DNA of 64,000 nt from an uncultured Lachnospiraceae bacterium (GCA_902789665.1 CADAOY010000003.1:62001-126000); one strand, 5' to 3'; shown: positions 1 through 8,517, counted from the stretch's first letter. The notes: generated by a model from the sequence alone, not told the origin. Numbers and translations: made by a program.

Positions 1-957
1 CACGCTGGATTTCTTATTATAGCCCTGAAGTCGGTTATCATCAATGGCTTCAAGTCCAACCAGAACATAATAAAGCCCGATGTCCTTAAGTTCCTTCATT
101 AATTCTTCATGACCTACGATGAAACCGGCCCTGCCATAGCAGATATATTTCTTGCGGATATTTTTCTCACGAATTAATGAAATAAATTTCTGTAATCTTT
201 CTTCATCAAACAGAAAATCATCGTCCACGATATAAATATTATCAGACCTGATTCCTTCGATTTCTTCTACAACTTTTTCAATATCCCTTACGCTGTACTT
301 GCCCTGATTCATTCGGTTTCTTTCGCAGAACCTGCAGCGGTACGGGCAGGAATAGGCAGTCCTTACCCAGGCAGAATGCTCCATTTCAAGATATCTGTAA
401 TTGTCCGGATGCTCATAAAAGTAGCTTCTGTCCGGAAGTGGCAGCCTGTTGATGTCAAAGGCAACTGCCGCATTAGACTTCCACTCACCGCCTTCCTGGT
501 AACAGATTCCATCAAAAGAAGAGTGATCAAGCTTACCGTCAAAGAAACGGTAATTAATAATATCTACTAATTTAAAGACATCAAATGTGGTCAGAATATA
601 ATCCACATATTCCTTATACATTCTTTCATAACAGAGCTGTGCATGAAGTCCGCCGATGATGGTTAGAATGTCCTTATTATATTCCTTTGCATTTCGGCAG
701 TATTCCAGCATAAAATTCTCCTGCCTTGTTCTGCCGCAGACATAAACCACATCAGGATTATATTTCTTTAAAGCTGAAGGAACGCCGCCTCTTTCCACCT
801 GACCGTCATAAAGATAAACCTTGTGGCCTTCATTTTTCATAATAGCAGAAATATATTCAAGTTCCAGACACTCATTTTCTATAATTCCAACGAAATTATA
901 TTTGGTTCTCGATATCTCAGGATGGATAAGCAAAATTGTCAAAGCATCATTTCTCAT
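1..957 (-). CDS. B12-binding-type radical SAM protein (C-terminus outside window)
   Basis: Translation from the ATG at 957 gives 319 codons running off the left edge. An N-terminal Rossmann-like segment (residues 1-140, with an IIGGLHA turn near 101) looks like a cobalamin-binding domain. A radical SAM core begins with the cluster motif C204-PYR-C208-RF-C211. The PLPDR segment just before the core (residues 173-177) is typical of B12-type radical SAM proteins. The start overlaps the 3' end of the acyl-CoA ligase by 11 nt, so the two are translationally coupled. Such enzymes methylate or join unactivated carbons. The lipid-gene neighbours suggest a fatty-acyl or lipid substrate (inference). 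The full length and the C-terminal domain cannot be judged. Confidence 0.8.
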   Translation of the reverse strand, partial: MRNDALTILLIHPEISRTKYNFVGIIENECLELEYISAIMKNEGHKVYLYDGQVERGGVPSALKKYNPDVVYVCGRTRQENFMLEYCRNAKEYNKDILTIIGGLHAQLCYERMYKEYVDYILTTFDVFKLVDIINYRFFDGKLDHSSFDGICYQEGGEWKSNAAVAFDINRLPLPDRSYFYEHPDNYRYLEMEHSAWVRTAYSCPYRCRFCERNRMNQGKYSVRDIEKVVEEIEGIRSDNIYIVDDDFLFDEERLQKFISLIREKNIRKKYICYGRAGFIVGHEELMKELKDIGLYYVLVGLEAIDDNRLQGYNKKSSV

Positions 958-2656
958 TTTTTGCTTTCTCCTCTTTCTGAAGTTCATTAAAGGCAACTTT
1001 GCCGACTAATGTTTTAGGGAGTTCATCCCTGTATTCATATTCATACGGCCAGGAATATTTGGCCAGATTCTTCTCGCAGTGTTCCTTAATGGACGCTCTT
1101 GTCGCATCGTCTGCCACCCTGCCATTTTTAAGCACAATAAAAGCCTTGGCCACCTGCACCTTGTACGGATGGTCAATTCCAATGACGCAGGAAAGAAGAA
1201 CGTCAGGATGCGAATCAATTACATTCTCAATATACTGCGGATATATGCTGTAGCCGGAGCTCATGATGACTCTCTTTAATCTCTGCTTAAAATATATGAA
1301 GCCATCTTCATCCATATATCCAAGGTCTCCGGTATGCATCCACATAAGACCGTCAGCATGCTTCTTTATTATCTTTGCTGTCTCTTCTTCATCATTTAAG
1401 TAACCCTTCATAACGGAAGGACCATTGATTACGATTTCGCCTTCTTCGCCGTATGGAAGTTCGTCGATGGTTTCAGGCTTTACAATTTTATAATATGTAT
1501 CAGGATATGGAACGCCTATGCTGCCCTCTCTGTAATATTTCTCAGGTGTAAGACAGCTTCCCGTTACGCACTCTGTAAGACCATAACCCTCCCTGACCTG
1601 AATGTTTGCGCCGTGCTCTTTTAAGAAGGCGTCGATTTTGCGCTTCAGGCTTACTGAAAGAGAATCGCCTCCCGAGATTACGCACTTAAGGAAGGATAAA
1701 TCATAGCCCTCCAGCTTGTTATTCTTAAGTAAAGCCTCGTAGAGAGTCGGCACACCTGCAATGATATTAGGCTGGTATTTCTTAAGAAGTTTATCAAAGG
1801 TTTTGGCCGAAAACTGCGGCAAAATAATGCTTGTGCCGCCAAAATACTGAACCGTATGAATGCAGATTCCAAGGCCAAATCCATGAAAAATAGGCATAAT
1901 TGAAAGAACCTTGTCCTTCTCTTTAAGGCAGGCGCAGGCTTCGAAACTCTGCATCGCAAGAGCATTGAAATTAAGGTTTGTAAGTTCAATCCCCTTAGGA
2001 TAGCCCGAGGTTCCGCCGCTGTAAAGAATCGCTGCAGTTTCACTTCCTTCATAATGAGAAGGAATTTCTTCCTTAATATTTTTACCGCCTTCCATAAATT
2101 TTTTCCAAGGTATGCCAAGGCGGCTTTTCTCCAGTTTAATCTTTCTGCCCTTGGTTATCTGAAATAAAACCTTCATATGAAGAGGCATGGAATCCTTCAC
2201 GGAAACCACAATCACATCCTTAATTTCTGTCTCGGATGCGATGTGCGAAATCTTATTAAATGCAAGGTCTATGGTAATTACATATTTACTGTGGGATATA
2301 TTAAGATAATATTTAATCTCAGACTCTGCGGAGAGCGGATGAATCATGTTTGCCACTGCGCCGATTCTGTTAATGGCATAAAAACCAATCAGAGCCTCCG
2401 GAGTATTAGGCATACAGATGCTTATTACATCGCTTTTTCTTAAGCCAAGCGCGGTAAGCGCCCTCGCACATTTCTCTATCTGCGAAATAAATTCCTTATA
2501 TGTAACTTTATATCCAAAATAATTATAGCTGATATAATCCGGGTGTTTTGCCGCCGACTGCGCCAGAAGTTCATATACAGAAATATCCGGATAATCCAGA
2601 TGTTCCTTTACGCCGTCATAATATTTATACCAGGGTGTTTTAACCTTTGTTTCCAT
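947..2656 (-). CDS. Acyl-CoA synthetase (AMP-forming), long-chain fatty-acid ligase type
   Basis: This is a 569-aa adenylate-forming enzyme of normal family length. The phosphate-binding motif YSGGTSGYPKG is at 212-222, GYGLTE at 358-363, the HTGD motif with the hinge region at 441-460, and the C-terminal catalytic Lys553 sits in TLVGKV. It should activate a carboxylic acid, probably a fatty acid, to acyl-AMP and then acyl-CoA. There is no clear secretion signal, so it is cytosolic. It overlaps the upstream acyltransferase by 17 nt and the downstream radical SAM gene by 11 nt, so the three are one tightly coupled unit that may activate, modify and esterify an acyl chain. Chain-length preference cannot be read from the sequence. 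Confidence 0.88.
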   Translation of the reverse strand: METKVKTPWYKYYDGVKEHLDYPDISVYELLAQSAAKHPDYISYNYFGYKVTYKEFISQIEKCARALTALGLRKSDVISICMPNTPEALIGFYAINRIGAVANMIHPLSAESEIKYYLNISHSKYVITIDLAFNKISHIASETEIKDVIVVSVKDSMPLHMKVLFQITKGRKIKLEKSRLGIPWKKFMEGGKNIKEEIPSHYEGSETAAILYSGGTSGYPKGIELTNLNFNALAMQSFEACACLKEKDKVLSIMPIFHGFGLGICIHTVQYFGGTSIILPQFSAKTFDKLLKKYQPNIIAGVPTLYEALLKNNKLEGYDLSFLKCVISGGDSLSVSLKRKIDAFLKEHGANIQVREGYGLTECVTGSCLTPEKYYREGSIGVPYPDTYYKIVKPETIDELPYGEEGEIVINGPSVMKGYLNDEEETAKIIKKHADGLMWMHTGDLGYMDEDGFIYFKQRLKRVIMSSGYSIYPQYIENVIDSHPDVLLSCVIGIDHPYKVQVAKAFIVLKNGRVADDATRASIKEHCEKNLAKYSWPYEYEYRDELPKTLVGKVAFNELQKEEKAKNEK

Positions 2657-3251
2657 TTTCCTGCTCTCTGTTTTTTATTAGTAATTCTTTAATCGTATCA
2701 AACAATAACCGATTCGCTTCTTCCACTTCCATGTCCGAAATGTCCAGAGGCTCACCAAAACATATCTTTAAATTCTTACTTCTGAACTTATAATCTCCCG
2801 TTATGGAATAAGGCACAATTTTGCTTCCCGTCCTTTTCGCCATAACAACTGCACCAAATTTAAACGGCAGCAAAATCTCCGCCGTGTAATTTCTCTTCGC
2901 CTCCGGAGATATATTAATCAGCCGGCCTTCATTTAAATATTCCACAGCGCTTACAAGTGCATCTTTATTATGCTCGGCATGAAGGTCAACAGGAATGGTT
3001 CCAATGCTTTTAAAGAACCAGCCAAAAGGACCGTCGTGCAGGTCTTTTTTGGCAAGGGTATGCACAACTCTTTTTGTACATACGTCCACCAGTATCGGAT
3101 CCAGCGCATGCTTATGATTACCTGCAATTACGCAGCTTCCGCTTGTTGGAATATATTCTTTATTAACAATCTGGGGATGAAAATATACCTTGAAAATCAG
3201 GGTAAAAACAGGCTGCAATAACCTGTAAAAGAATTCGCTAGACTTATTCAT
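2640..3251 (-). CDS. 1-acyl-sn-glycerol-3-phosphate acyltransferase (PlsC family)
   Basis: The 203-aa protein has the acyltransferase signature NHKHALD (residues 45-51, the H-x4-D catalytic dyad) and a divergent block III, PEAKR at 116-120, where EGTR is usual. The N-terminus has one hydrophobic, membrane-associating segment (about 10-25). PlsC enzymes acylate lysophosphatidate at sn-2, and paralogues act on other acceptors. It is the first gene of an operon with an acyl-CoA ligase and a radical SAM protein, so a specialised paralogue rather than the housekeeping PlsC is likely (inference). An extended -10 element lies about 45 nt upstream. Confidence 0.85.
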   Translation of the reverse strand: MNKSSEFFYRLLQPVFTLIFKVYFHPQIVNKEYIPTSGSCVIAGNHKHALDPILVDVCTKRVVHTLAKKDLHDGPFGWFFKSIGTIPVDLHAEHNKDALVSAVEYLNEGRLINISPEAKRNYTAEILLPFKFGAVVMAKRTGSKIVPYSITGDYKFRSKNLKICFGEPLDISDMEVEEANRLLFDTIKELLIKNREQENGNKG

Positions 3252-3271
3252 TTATGCCACAACTTCCCCTC

Positions 3272-3301
3272 GTATTATAATACTCGCTCTCTATTATAGC
3301 A
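3272..3301 (-). promoter_or_regulatory. Extended -10 promoter and palindrome upstream of the acyltransferase operon
   Basis: On the minus strand TGCTATAAT (3293-3301) matches the extended -10 consensus. There is no good -35. A 12-nt perfect palindrome GTATTATAATAC (3272-3283) follows in the predicted 5' leader and could be an operator. The GAGGGG ribosome-binding site lies somewhat far (14 nt) from the ATG. Confidence 0.5.
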
Positions 3302-3317
3302 CATATTAAAATAATAA

Positions 3318-4217
3318 CTACTTTTTAAAGGGAGGAATAAAACTTTCCTTTGCCGTTTCACCTTCCTGAATGAAAACATTGGTCATGCCCTTATCGATAC
3401 AGTAGTCCACCACCTTTTCATATTCTCTTTTGGTCGTCCTTCTGTGAAGTTCCGGGAAAGCTTCAAGTCTCTTTCTCCCAGCATCACTTAAAACATCAGA
3501 ATCATAAAGAGGCGTATACTGATTCATAACAGAAACGTAGATTGAATCCCCGTAAGTCTCATATAAATAATCAATGACATCCTTCGCATTATGTACTCCA
3601 AGAGGCAGCACCAAATGCCTTACTATAATGCCTTTTCTCATTATGCCATCATCACCTATAACGCACTTTCCAACCTGCCTTACCATTTCTTCCAAGGCCT
3701 TCTTGGCGGTGTCAGGATAGTCCGGAGCATTGGAATAATCCTTTGCTTTTTTTGCATCCATATATTTAAAATCAGGCAGATAAATATCGATAAGCCCATC
3801 TAACATTTTAAGGCTTTCCACCTTTTCATATCCCGATGTATTGTAGACAAAAGGCAGATCAAAGCCTTTTTCTTTAGCCATAATAATGGCCTCTTTAATT
3901 TGCTTTATGAAATGAGTTGGCGTTACCAGATTAATGTTATTGGCGCCCTGATTTTGCAAATCAAAAAATATATCACACAGTTCTTCGGTTGTAATTTTCC
4001 TGCCCACACCGCCGTCAGATATGGCAGCATTCTGGCAGTATATGCATTTCAAATTACACCCGGTAAAGAAAACAGCTCCGCTCCCCTTATCTCCACTTAT
4101 GCACGGCTCCTCCCAGTAATGCAGAGCCGCTCTTGCAATACTGAGCATTTCACCTTCACCGCAAAATCCCGGCCTTGTAATATTACATTGTCTTGGGCAT
4201 AAATTACACTTTTCCAT
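3318..4217 (-). CDS. Radical SAM protein, PflA-like (AmrS/YgiQ-neighbour type)
   Basis: This is a 299-aa radical SAM protein if it starts at the ATG at 4217. An in-frame ATG at 4280 would add 21 residues that look non-conserved. From 4217 it opens with a Cys-rich segment (CNLCPRQC) and carries the cluster motif CNLKCIYC (Cys75, 79, 82 in the longer numbering), as in pyruvate formate-lyase activating enzyme homologues. The exact substrate protein is unknown; no glycyl-radical enzyme is adjacent. An extended -10 (TGCTATAAT, 4224-4232) ends only 6 nt before the 4217 ATG, so the mRNA may be leaderless. The divergent neighbour is an XRE regulator. Confidence 0.78.
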   Translation of the reverse strand: MEKCNLCPRQCNITRPGFCGEGEMLSIARAALHYWEEPCISGDKGSGAVFFTGCNLKCIYCQNAAISDGGVGRKITTEELCDIFFDLQNQGANNINLVTPTHFIKQIKEAIIMAKEKGFDLPFVYNTSGYEKVESLKMLDGLIDIYLPDFKYMDAKKAKDYSNAPDYPDTAKKALEEMVRQVGKCVIGDDGIMRKGIIVRHLVLPLGVHNAKDVIDYLYETYGDSIYVSVMNQYTPLYDSDVLSDAGRKRLEAFPELHRRTTKREYEKVVDYCIDKGMTNVFIQEGETAKESFIPPFKK

Positions 4218-4317
4218 GAACCTATTATAGCACATTTTTAATAACCTAATTAGATTATAACTCACACCACTTAGAGCCACATGTGATAAAATTTGAGCGT
4301 TAATAAGGAGAATGGAA

Positions 4318-4671
4318 ATGGCTCATTATAAACGAATTCGGGACCTTCGTGAAGATTCTGATTTAACACAAACTGAACTAGCGAACTACCTCAAGACTAC
4401 GCCTCAGTATTATGGCAAATATGAAAGTGGCGATCGGGAGATTCCATTTTACAGAGCCATAGAACTTGCAGATTATTATAAAGTAAGTCTGGATTATATC
4501 GCAGGAAGAACCAATATAAGGAACGTTGCCGGAGACATATCCACAAACAGACTTGATTTAAATGAAGATGAAATAAGACTTCTGGAATATTACAGGAAAC
4601 TAAAAGACAGTAATGAGGTAACGCTGGATTTATTCACAAATCAGTTATTTAATTCAAATAAGAAAAAATAA
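4318..4671 (+). CDS. XRE-family HTH transcriptional regulator
   Basis: The protein has 117 aa from the second ATG at 4318, chosen because AGGAG (4306-4310) is 7 nt upstream; the ATG at 4312 would be only 1 nt away. Residues about 4-62 form a Cro/C1-type helix-turn-helix (LREDSDLTQTELANYLKT, then YGKYESGDREIPF and LADYYKVSLDYIAGR). The C-terminal half is short, polar and without a known sensor domain. It is followed by a strong terminator, so it is monocistronic. The regulated genes are unknown. Confidence 0.85.
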   Translation: MAHYKRIRDLREDSDLTQTELANYLKTTPQYYGKYESGDREIPFYRAIELADYYKVSLDYIAGRTNIRNVAGDISTNRLDLNEDEIRLLEYYRKLKDSNEVTLDLFTNQLFNSNKKK

Positions 4672-4707
4672 AGATGACTAAAGCTTAGGCCAGCGTCATC
4701 TTTTTTT
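4671..4707 (+). terminator. Intrinsic terminator after the XRE gene
   Basis: AAGATGAC (4671-4678) pairs with GTCATCTT (from 4695), and a run of seven T follows. It overlaps the stop codon of the HTH gene and insulates the SOS promoter just downstream. Confidence 0.85.
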
Positions 4708-4712
4708 GTGCC

Positions 4713-4754
4713 TTGCAAACCCTTGTTAAAAATTGTATAATGAACATATGTTCG
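4713..4754 (+). promoter_or_regulatory. Sigma-A promoter with LexA (SOS) box
   Basis: The -35 is TTGCAA (4713-4718), the spacer is 17 nt and the -10 is TATAAT (4736-4741). Directly after it, 4742-4754 reads GAACATATGTTCG, a match to the Gram-positive LexA/DinR operator (CGAAC-N4-GTTCG) with one terminal base changed. The position over the transcription start is where LexA would block initiation. Confidence 0.85.
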
Positions 4755-4771
4755 TAGGTTAGGAGGTTAAA

Positions 4772-6085
4772 ATGGATAAAACATATATCTGCATAGATCT
4801 TAAATCATTTTATGCCTCCGTTGAATGTGTGGAAAGAGGTCTTGATCCCATGACCACCAATCTGGCAGTCTGCGACATGTCTCGTTCCGAGAAGACAATC
4901 TGTCTTGCAATAACTCCGGCAATGAAAGCCTTGGGAATAAAGAACAGATGTCGTGTCTTTGAGATTCCAAAAACAGTCAAATTCATAGCAGCTCCTCCAC
5001 GTATGCAGTTATACCTGGAATATTCTGCCAATATTTATGCCATCTATTTAAAATATATTTCCAAGGATGACATTCATGTTTATTCGGTTGATGAAGCCTT
5101 CATGGATGTAACAGATTACTTAAGTTTATATAAGATGACTGCAAGGGAATTAGGTCAGGCAATAATCGATGACATCTATACCACTTTAGGGATTAGGGCA
5201 ACCTGCGGAATAGGAACGAATTTATACTTAACCAAAATCGCTCTGGATATCACAGCAAAACACGCTAAGGATTTTATCGGAGAATTAAATGAAGAAAAAT
5301 ATATAGCAGAACTCTGGGACCATACTCCGTTAACTGACTTTTGGATGATAGGTCCGGGAACTGCGAAGAGACTTGCAGCCTATGGCATACATACCATGGG
5401 AGATATTGCACATACCAATGAAGATACTTTATATCATATGTTTGGTATTAATGCAGAACTTCTAATTGATCACGCTTACGGAAGAGAACCTGTCACAATA
5501 GCAGATATCAAAAAATATAAACCTTCCACCAGATCCCTTACATCAGGTCAGGTACTTATGAGAGATTATGATTATGAAGATGCACTTTTAATCTGTAAGG
5601 AAATGATGGACCTGCTTTGCCTTGATATGGTGGAAAAAGGAGTAGTAACTCAGTCGCTAACTTTGCACGTTTGCTATTCCAACACTCTTGATATTCCACC
5701 GGCTCATGGCAGCACTACCATTGAGACGCCAACCAACGCAGACATACTTTTAATACCTGCAATAAGCGAACTCTTTGCAAGGATTGTTGAGGATGTGTAT
5801 CCGGTAAGGCGGATTTTTATATACTGCAACAATCTTCAAAGGGAAGAATTCAGACAATATAATTTATTTATAGATGATGAAGCACTGCAGAAGAATCGAA
5901 AGATTCAGGAAGCGGTAATTTCCATCAAGAAAAAATATGGAAAGAACGCAATACTAAAAGGAATGAATCTTGAGAAGAATGCCACCACCATGTTAAGAAA
6001 TAATCAGATAGGTGGTCACAGCGCCGGCGGCATGGCCATGGGTGATGTGGAAGTAAATTCAGATTCAGATGTTCCTGACAGATAA
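4772..6085 (+). CDS. Y-family DNA polymerase (UmuC/DinB-like), SOS-controlled
   Basis: This 437-aa translesion polymerase has the palm motifs IDLKSFYASVE near the N-terminus, with the first metal-binding Asp, and SVDEAFMDVT with the Asp-Glu pair. A helix-hairpin-helix thumb region (WMIGPGTAKRLAAYGIHTMGDIA) and a little-finger domain follow. It resembles the UvrX/UmuC-like branch that is usually followed by a YolD-like gene, as here. The ribosome-binding site TTAGGAGG is strong. It should copy across damaged bases after SOS induction. The metal ligands appear intact, so activity is expected. Confidence 0.9.
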   Translation: MDKTYICIDLKSFYASVECVERGLDPMTTNLAVCDMSRSEKTICLAITPAMKALGIKNRCRVFEIPKTVKFIAAPPRMQLYLEYSANIYAIYLKYISKDDIHVYSVDEAFMDVTDYLSLYKMTARELGQAIIDDIYTTLGIRATCGIGTNLYLTKIALDITAKHAKDFIGELNEEKYIAELWDHTPLTDFWMIGPGTAKRLAAYGIHTMGDIAHTNEDTLYHMFGINAELLIDHAYGREPVTIADIKKYKPSTRSLTSGQVLMRDYDYEDALLICKEMMDLLCLDMVEKGVVTQSLTLHVCYSNTLDIPPAHGSTTIETPTNADILLIPAISELFARIVEDVYPVRRIFIYCNNLQREEFRQYNLFIDDEALQKNRKIQEAVISIKKKYGKNAILKGMNLEKNATTMLRNNQIGGHSAGGMAMGDVEVNSDSDVPDR

Positions 6086-6158
6086 CATGTTGAAAGTTAC
6101 GTCAAAATAGCAAAAATCAAAATGTGGTTTTAACCACAAATAAAAAAAGAGGCCCGTT

Positions 6159-6506
6159 ATGGAAAGACCTAAACAGAAAATGTCAGTCGAAGACAGAGCC
6201 AAACAGTTTGCTCCCTTCGCTGCACTAATTGGATTCGAAGATGAACTTCGTAAAAAAGAACATGTAGTTGTTCCAAAGATTTCTTTATCAGAAGAAGCAC
6301 TGGAAGAACTGGATAAGCAGATGCATCTTATTGATGCCGGCGATATGGTTAAGCTTGTATATTATAAGAGAGATGAATATATCGAAGTAATCGGTAAGGT
6401 ATCCATCATCGAACCTACAGCCAGATTAATAAGAGTCGTTAATACTGCAATTGAATTTGATGATATTAAGTCAGTTGAAATATTAAAGAAATTTTATGAC
6501 AAATAA
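6159..6506 (+). CDS. YolD-like protein
   Basis: The 115-aa protein has the YolD-like signature near its start (RAKQFAPFAALIGFEDELRK), followed by a small beta-rich domain. Members often follow Y-family polymerase genes in Bacillota, and an accessory role in mutagenesis is suspected but unproven. The gap to the polymerase is 73 nt and contains a GTGGTTTTAACCAC palindrome (about 6123-6136) but no terminator, so SOS co-transcription is likely. The ribosome-binding site is weak (AGAGG). Confidence 0.8.
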   Translation: MERPKQKMSVEDRAKQFAPFAALIGFEDELRKKEHVVVPKISLSEEALEELDKQMHLIDAGDMVKLVYYKRDEYIEVIGKVSIIEPTARLIRVVNTAIEFDDIKSVEILKKFYDK

Positions 6507-6507
6507 A

Positions 6508-6540
6508 AAGGCACTCAATAATGAGTGCCTTAATTATTAT
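6508..6540. terminator. Bidirectional terminator between yolD-like and histone-like genes
   Basis: AAGGCACTCA (6508-6517) and TGAGTGCCTT (6522-6531) form a perfect 10-bp stem with a 4-nt loop, with AT-rich flanks on both sides. It serves the convergent genes ending at 6506 and 6553. Confidence 0.85.
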
Positions 6541-6552
6541 TTGAAAGATCAA

Positions 6553-7095
6553 TTAGATTCCGAAGCTTCCGCTCTCTGTCTCGTTGATTACATAGTAAGC
6601 AACGTTCTCGAAAGGCTTAACATAGATTTCAACTGTCTTGAAATCTGCTAACTTCTTGCCTAAATCGTATACCCAAACGTCCTTAGCGATCTTAACTAAA
6701 TCTTCTGTGCTGTAGCTCTTCTCACCAAACTGAACGAAGATATTCTCTTTAGCTGCTGCAACTTTCTTAGGAGCTGCTGCCTTAGTAGCTGCCTTCTTAG
6801 CTGGAGCTTTCTTAGCTGCTGCTTTCTTAGGAGCTGCTGCTTTCTTAGCTGGAGCCTTCTTAGCTGCTTCCTTCTTTGCTGGAGCTGCTGCCTTCTTAGC
6901 TGGAGCCTTCTTAGCTGCTGCTTTCTTAGGAGCTGCTGCCTTCTTAGCTGGAGCTTTCTTAACTTCTTCCTTCTTAGCCTCAACTGCCTTTGGAGCCTCA
7001 ACTGCCTTAACTGCTTCTTTAGCTGCTTCTGCTTTAGCTACTGCTGCCTTTGCAACTGGCTTAACTGTAGCTGTTGTCTTTTTCTCTGTTGCCAT
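6553..7095 (-). CDS. Lysine/alanine-rich histone H1-like protein (DUF6465-like)
   Basis: The protein has 180 aa from the ATG at 7095, chosen because GGAG lies about 9 nt upstream; the ATG at 7137 has no such site. Residues about 30-115 are almost only Ala, Lys and Pro in repeats of the type KKAAAPKKAAAKKAPAKK, like histone H1 tails and bacterial Hc1/AlgP-type proteins. The last 65 residues form a compact, mixed-composition domain (ENIFVQFGEKSYSTEDL onward) seen in Lachnospiraceae proteins labelled DUF6465. A nucleic-acid-binding or nucleoid role is inferred from charge only. It is monocistronic, with its own promoter and terminator. Confidence 0.8.
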   Translation of the reverse strand: MATEKKTTATVKPVAKAAVAKAEAAKEAVKAVEAPKAVEAKKEEVKKAPAKKAAAPKKAAAKKAPAKKAAAPAKKEAAKKAPAKKAAAPKKAAAKKAPAKKAATKAAAPKKVAAAKENIFVQFGEKSYSTEDLVKIAKDVWVYDLGKKLADFKTVEIYVKPFENVAYYVINETESGSFGI

Positions 7096-7177
7096 GATCT
7101 TTACTCCTTTCACAACAAATTGAAAATCTGATTTCAAAATACACCGACAAATGTCTATTTATCACGTTTCTTCCTAA

Positions 7178-7206
7178 AGAATATAACAAATATAATGAAT
7201 TGTCAA
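7178..7206 (-). promoter_or_regulatory. Promoter of the histone-like gene
   Basis: On the minus strand there is a perfect -35 TTGACA (7201-7206), a 17-nt spacer and a weaker -10 TATTCT (7178-7183). The predicted leader is about 75 nt. Confidence 0.6.
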
Positions 7207-7286
7207 AGTTTTGTTATACATTTTTCTTTTTTGTATAATTTTCAGTTTATGTTTTTTATAAAAGTGTAAAAAATGCACAAGTCATT

Positions 7287-8471
7287 TTAGTACTCATTTT
7301 TAACAAATTTTCTAAGTGCATCTAATGACCTTTCAACTTTTTCTGTATTAATACAGTAAGCCATTCTGAAGAATCCATTCACACCAAAACTGTTTGAAGG
7401 TACTAAAATTAAATCATATTTTTTAGCTTTCTCGCTGAATGCAATTGCATCATCTTCAAGTGCTTTCGGGAAGATATAAAATGTTCCGCCCGGCTTAACA
7501 ACTTCAAATCCAAGACTGGCAAGTTCGTTATAAATGATGTTCATGTTTGTTTCATAAACTGACATGTCAGATGTTAAATCAATACATTTTGCAACTGCAA
7601 TCTGAATTAAAGATGCAGGACAGTTATGACCTGTTCCTCTTGAAATCTGACAGCACATTGGGACAATTTTTTTCGCCTCAGTTGCACGTGGATTAACTGC
7701 TACATAACCGAGACGCTCACCCGGAATGGACATTGATTTGGAATATGAATAACATGAAAGTGTATTGTCATAAAACTTTGAAACATATGGTGAATCAACA
7801 CCTTCAAAAACAATATCACGATAAGGTTCATCAGAGATGATGAAAATATCATGTCCATATTCTTTTTGTTTATCTGTCAAAATCTGTGCCAGTTTCTTAA
7901 TTGTTTCAGTTGAGTAAACAATACCTGATGGATTGTTTGGTGTATTGATTAAAACTGCATTAACCTTTGGATTAAGCATTTCCTCAAAAGCATCAAAGTT
8001 AATCTGGAAACTCTTTACATCTGCAGGAACAACTTTTAATACTGCACCTGTCTTATTAACATATGGATTATACTCAGGGAAGAATGGTGCAAATGTAAGC
8101 ACTTCATCTCCCGGTTTTGTTACACATCTTAATGCATGAGCAACTGCGCCTGCTGCACCCGATGTCATAAAAATATGTTCCATTGTATAGTCCATACCAT
8201 ACTTACGATTTAAGAAATCAGCAGTTACTTCTCTTGAAACAGGATTACCCGGATTAGGACTGTAACCGTGTAAGAAACTTGAGTCCTTAGTCTGTAATAA
8301 TTCGATCATTGTTTCAGTTAATTTTTCCGGAACAGGTACTGATGGATTTCCTAAAGAATAATCAAATACATTCTCATATCCAATCTCCTGTCCTCTTTTT
8401 CCTGCATATACTGCCAGCTCACGAATTACGCTGGGAGTCTTAATCATTTCCATAAATTCCTGATTAATCAT
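7287..8471 (-). CDS. PLP-dependent aminotransferase, class I/II
   Basis: This 394-aa fold-type I aminotransferase has Asp214 (IISDEPY) to bind the pyridine nitrogen and Lys245 (YSYSKSMSIPGERLGY) for the Schiff base, with an Arg near the C-terminus (FFRMAYC) for the substrate carboxylate. It resembles aspartate/aromatic aminotransferases; the amino donor is not determinable. The ribosome-binding site is GAGGAAA before the ATG. It lies 46 nt downstream of the beta-glucosidase on the same strand and could be co-transcribed, though no shared pathway is obvious. Confidence 0.87.
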   Translation of the reverse strand: MINQEFMEMIKTPSVIRELAVYAGKRGQEIGYENVFDYSLGNPSVPVPEKLTETMIELLQTKDSSFLHGYSPNPGNPVSREVTADFLNRKYGMDYTMEHIFMTSGAAGAVAHALRCVTKPGDEVLTFAPFFPEYNPYVNKTGAVLKVVPADVKSFQINFDAFEEMLNPKVNAVLINTPNNPSGIVYSTETIKKLAQILTDKQKEYGHDIFIISDEPYRDIVFEGVDSPYVSKFYDNTLSCYSYSKSMSIPGERLGYVAVNPRATEAKKIVPMCCQISRGTGHNCPASLIQIAVAKCIDLTSDMSVYETNMNIIYNELASLGFEVVKPGGTFYIFPKALEDDAIAFSEKAKKYDLILVPSNSFGVNGFFRMAYCINTEKVERSLDALRKFVKNEY

Positions 8472-8517
8472 TATGCTTTCCTCTTTTCCTTTATGTGTTT
8501 ATTTTTTACATGACCAA

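Noticed and set aside
376-570. 64-aa plus-strand ORF
   Set aside because: Antisense to the B12-type radical SAM gene, which has a clear motif and open frame.
6696-7001. 101-aa Arg/Gln/Leu-repeat ORF on the minus strand
   Set aside because: Shifted frame of the Lys/Ala repeat gene; repeat-derived only.
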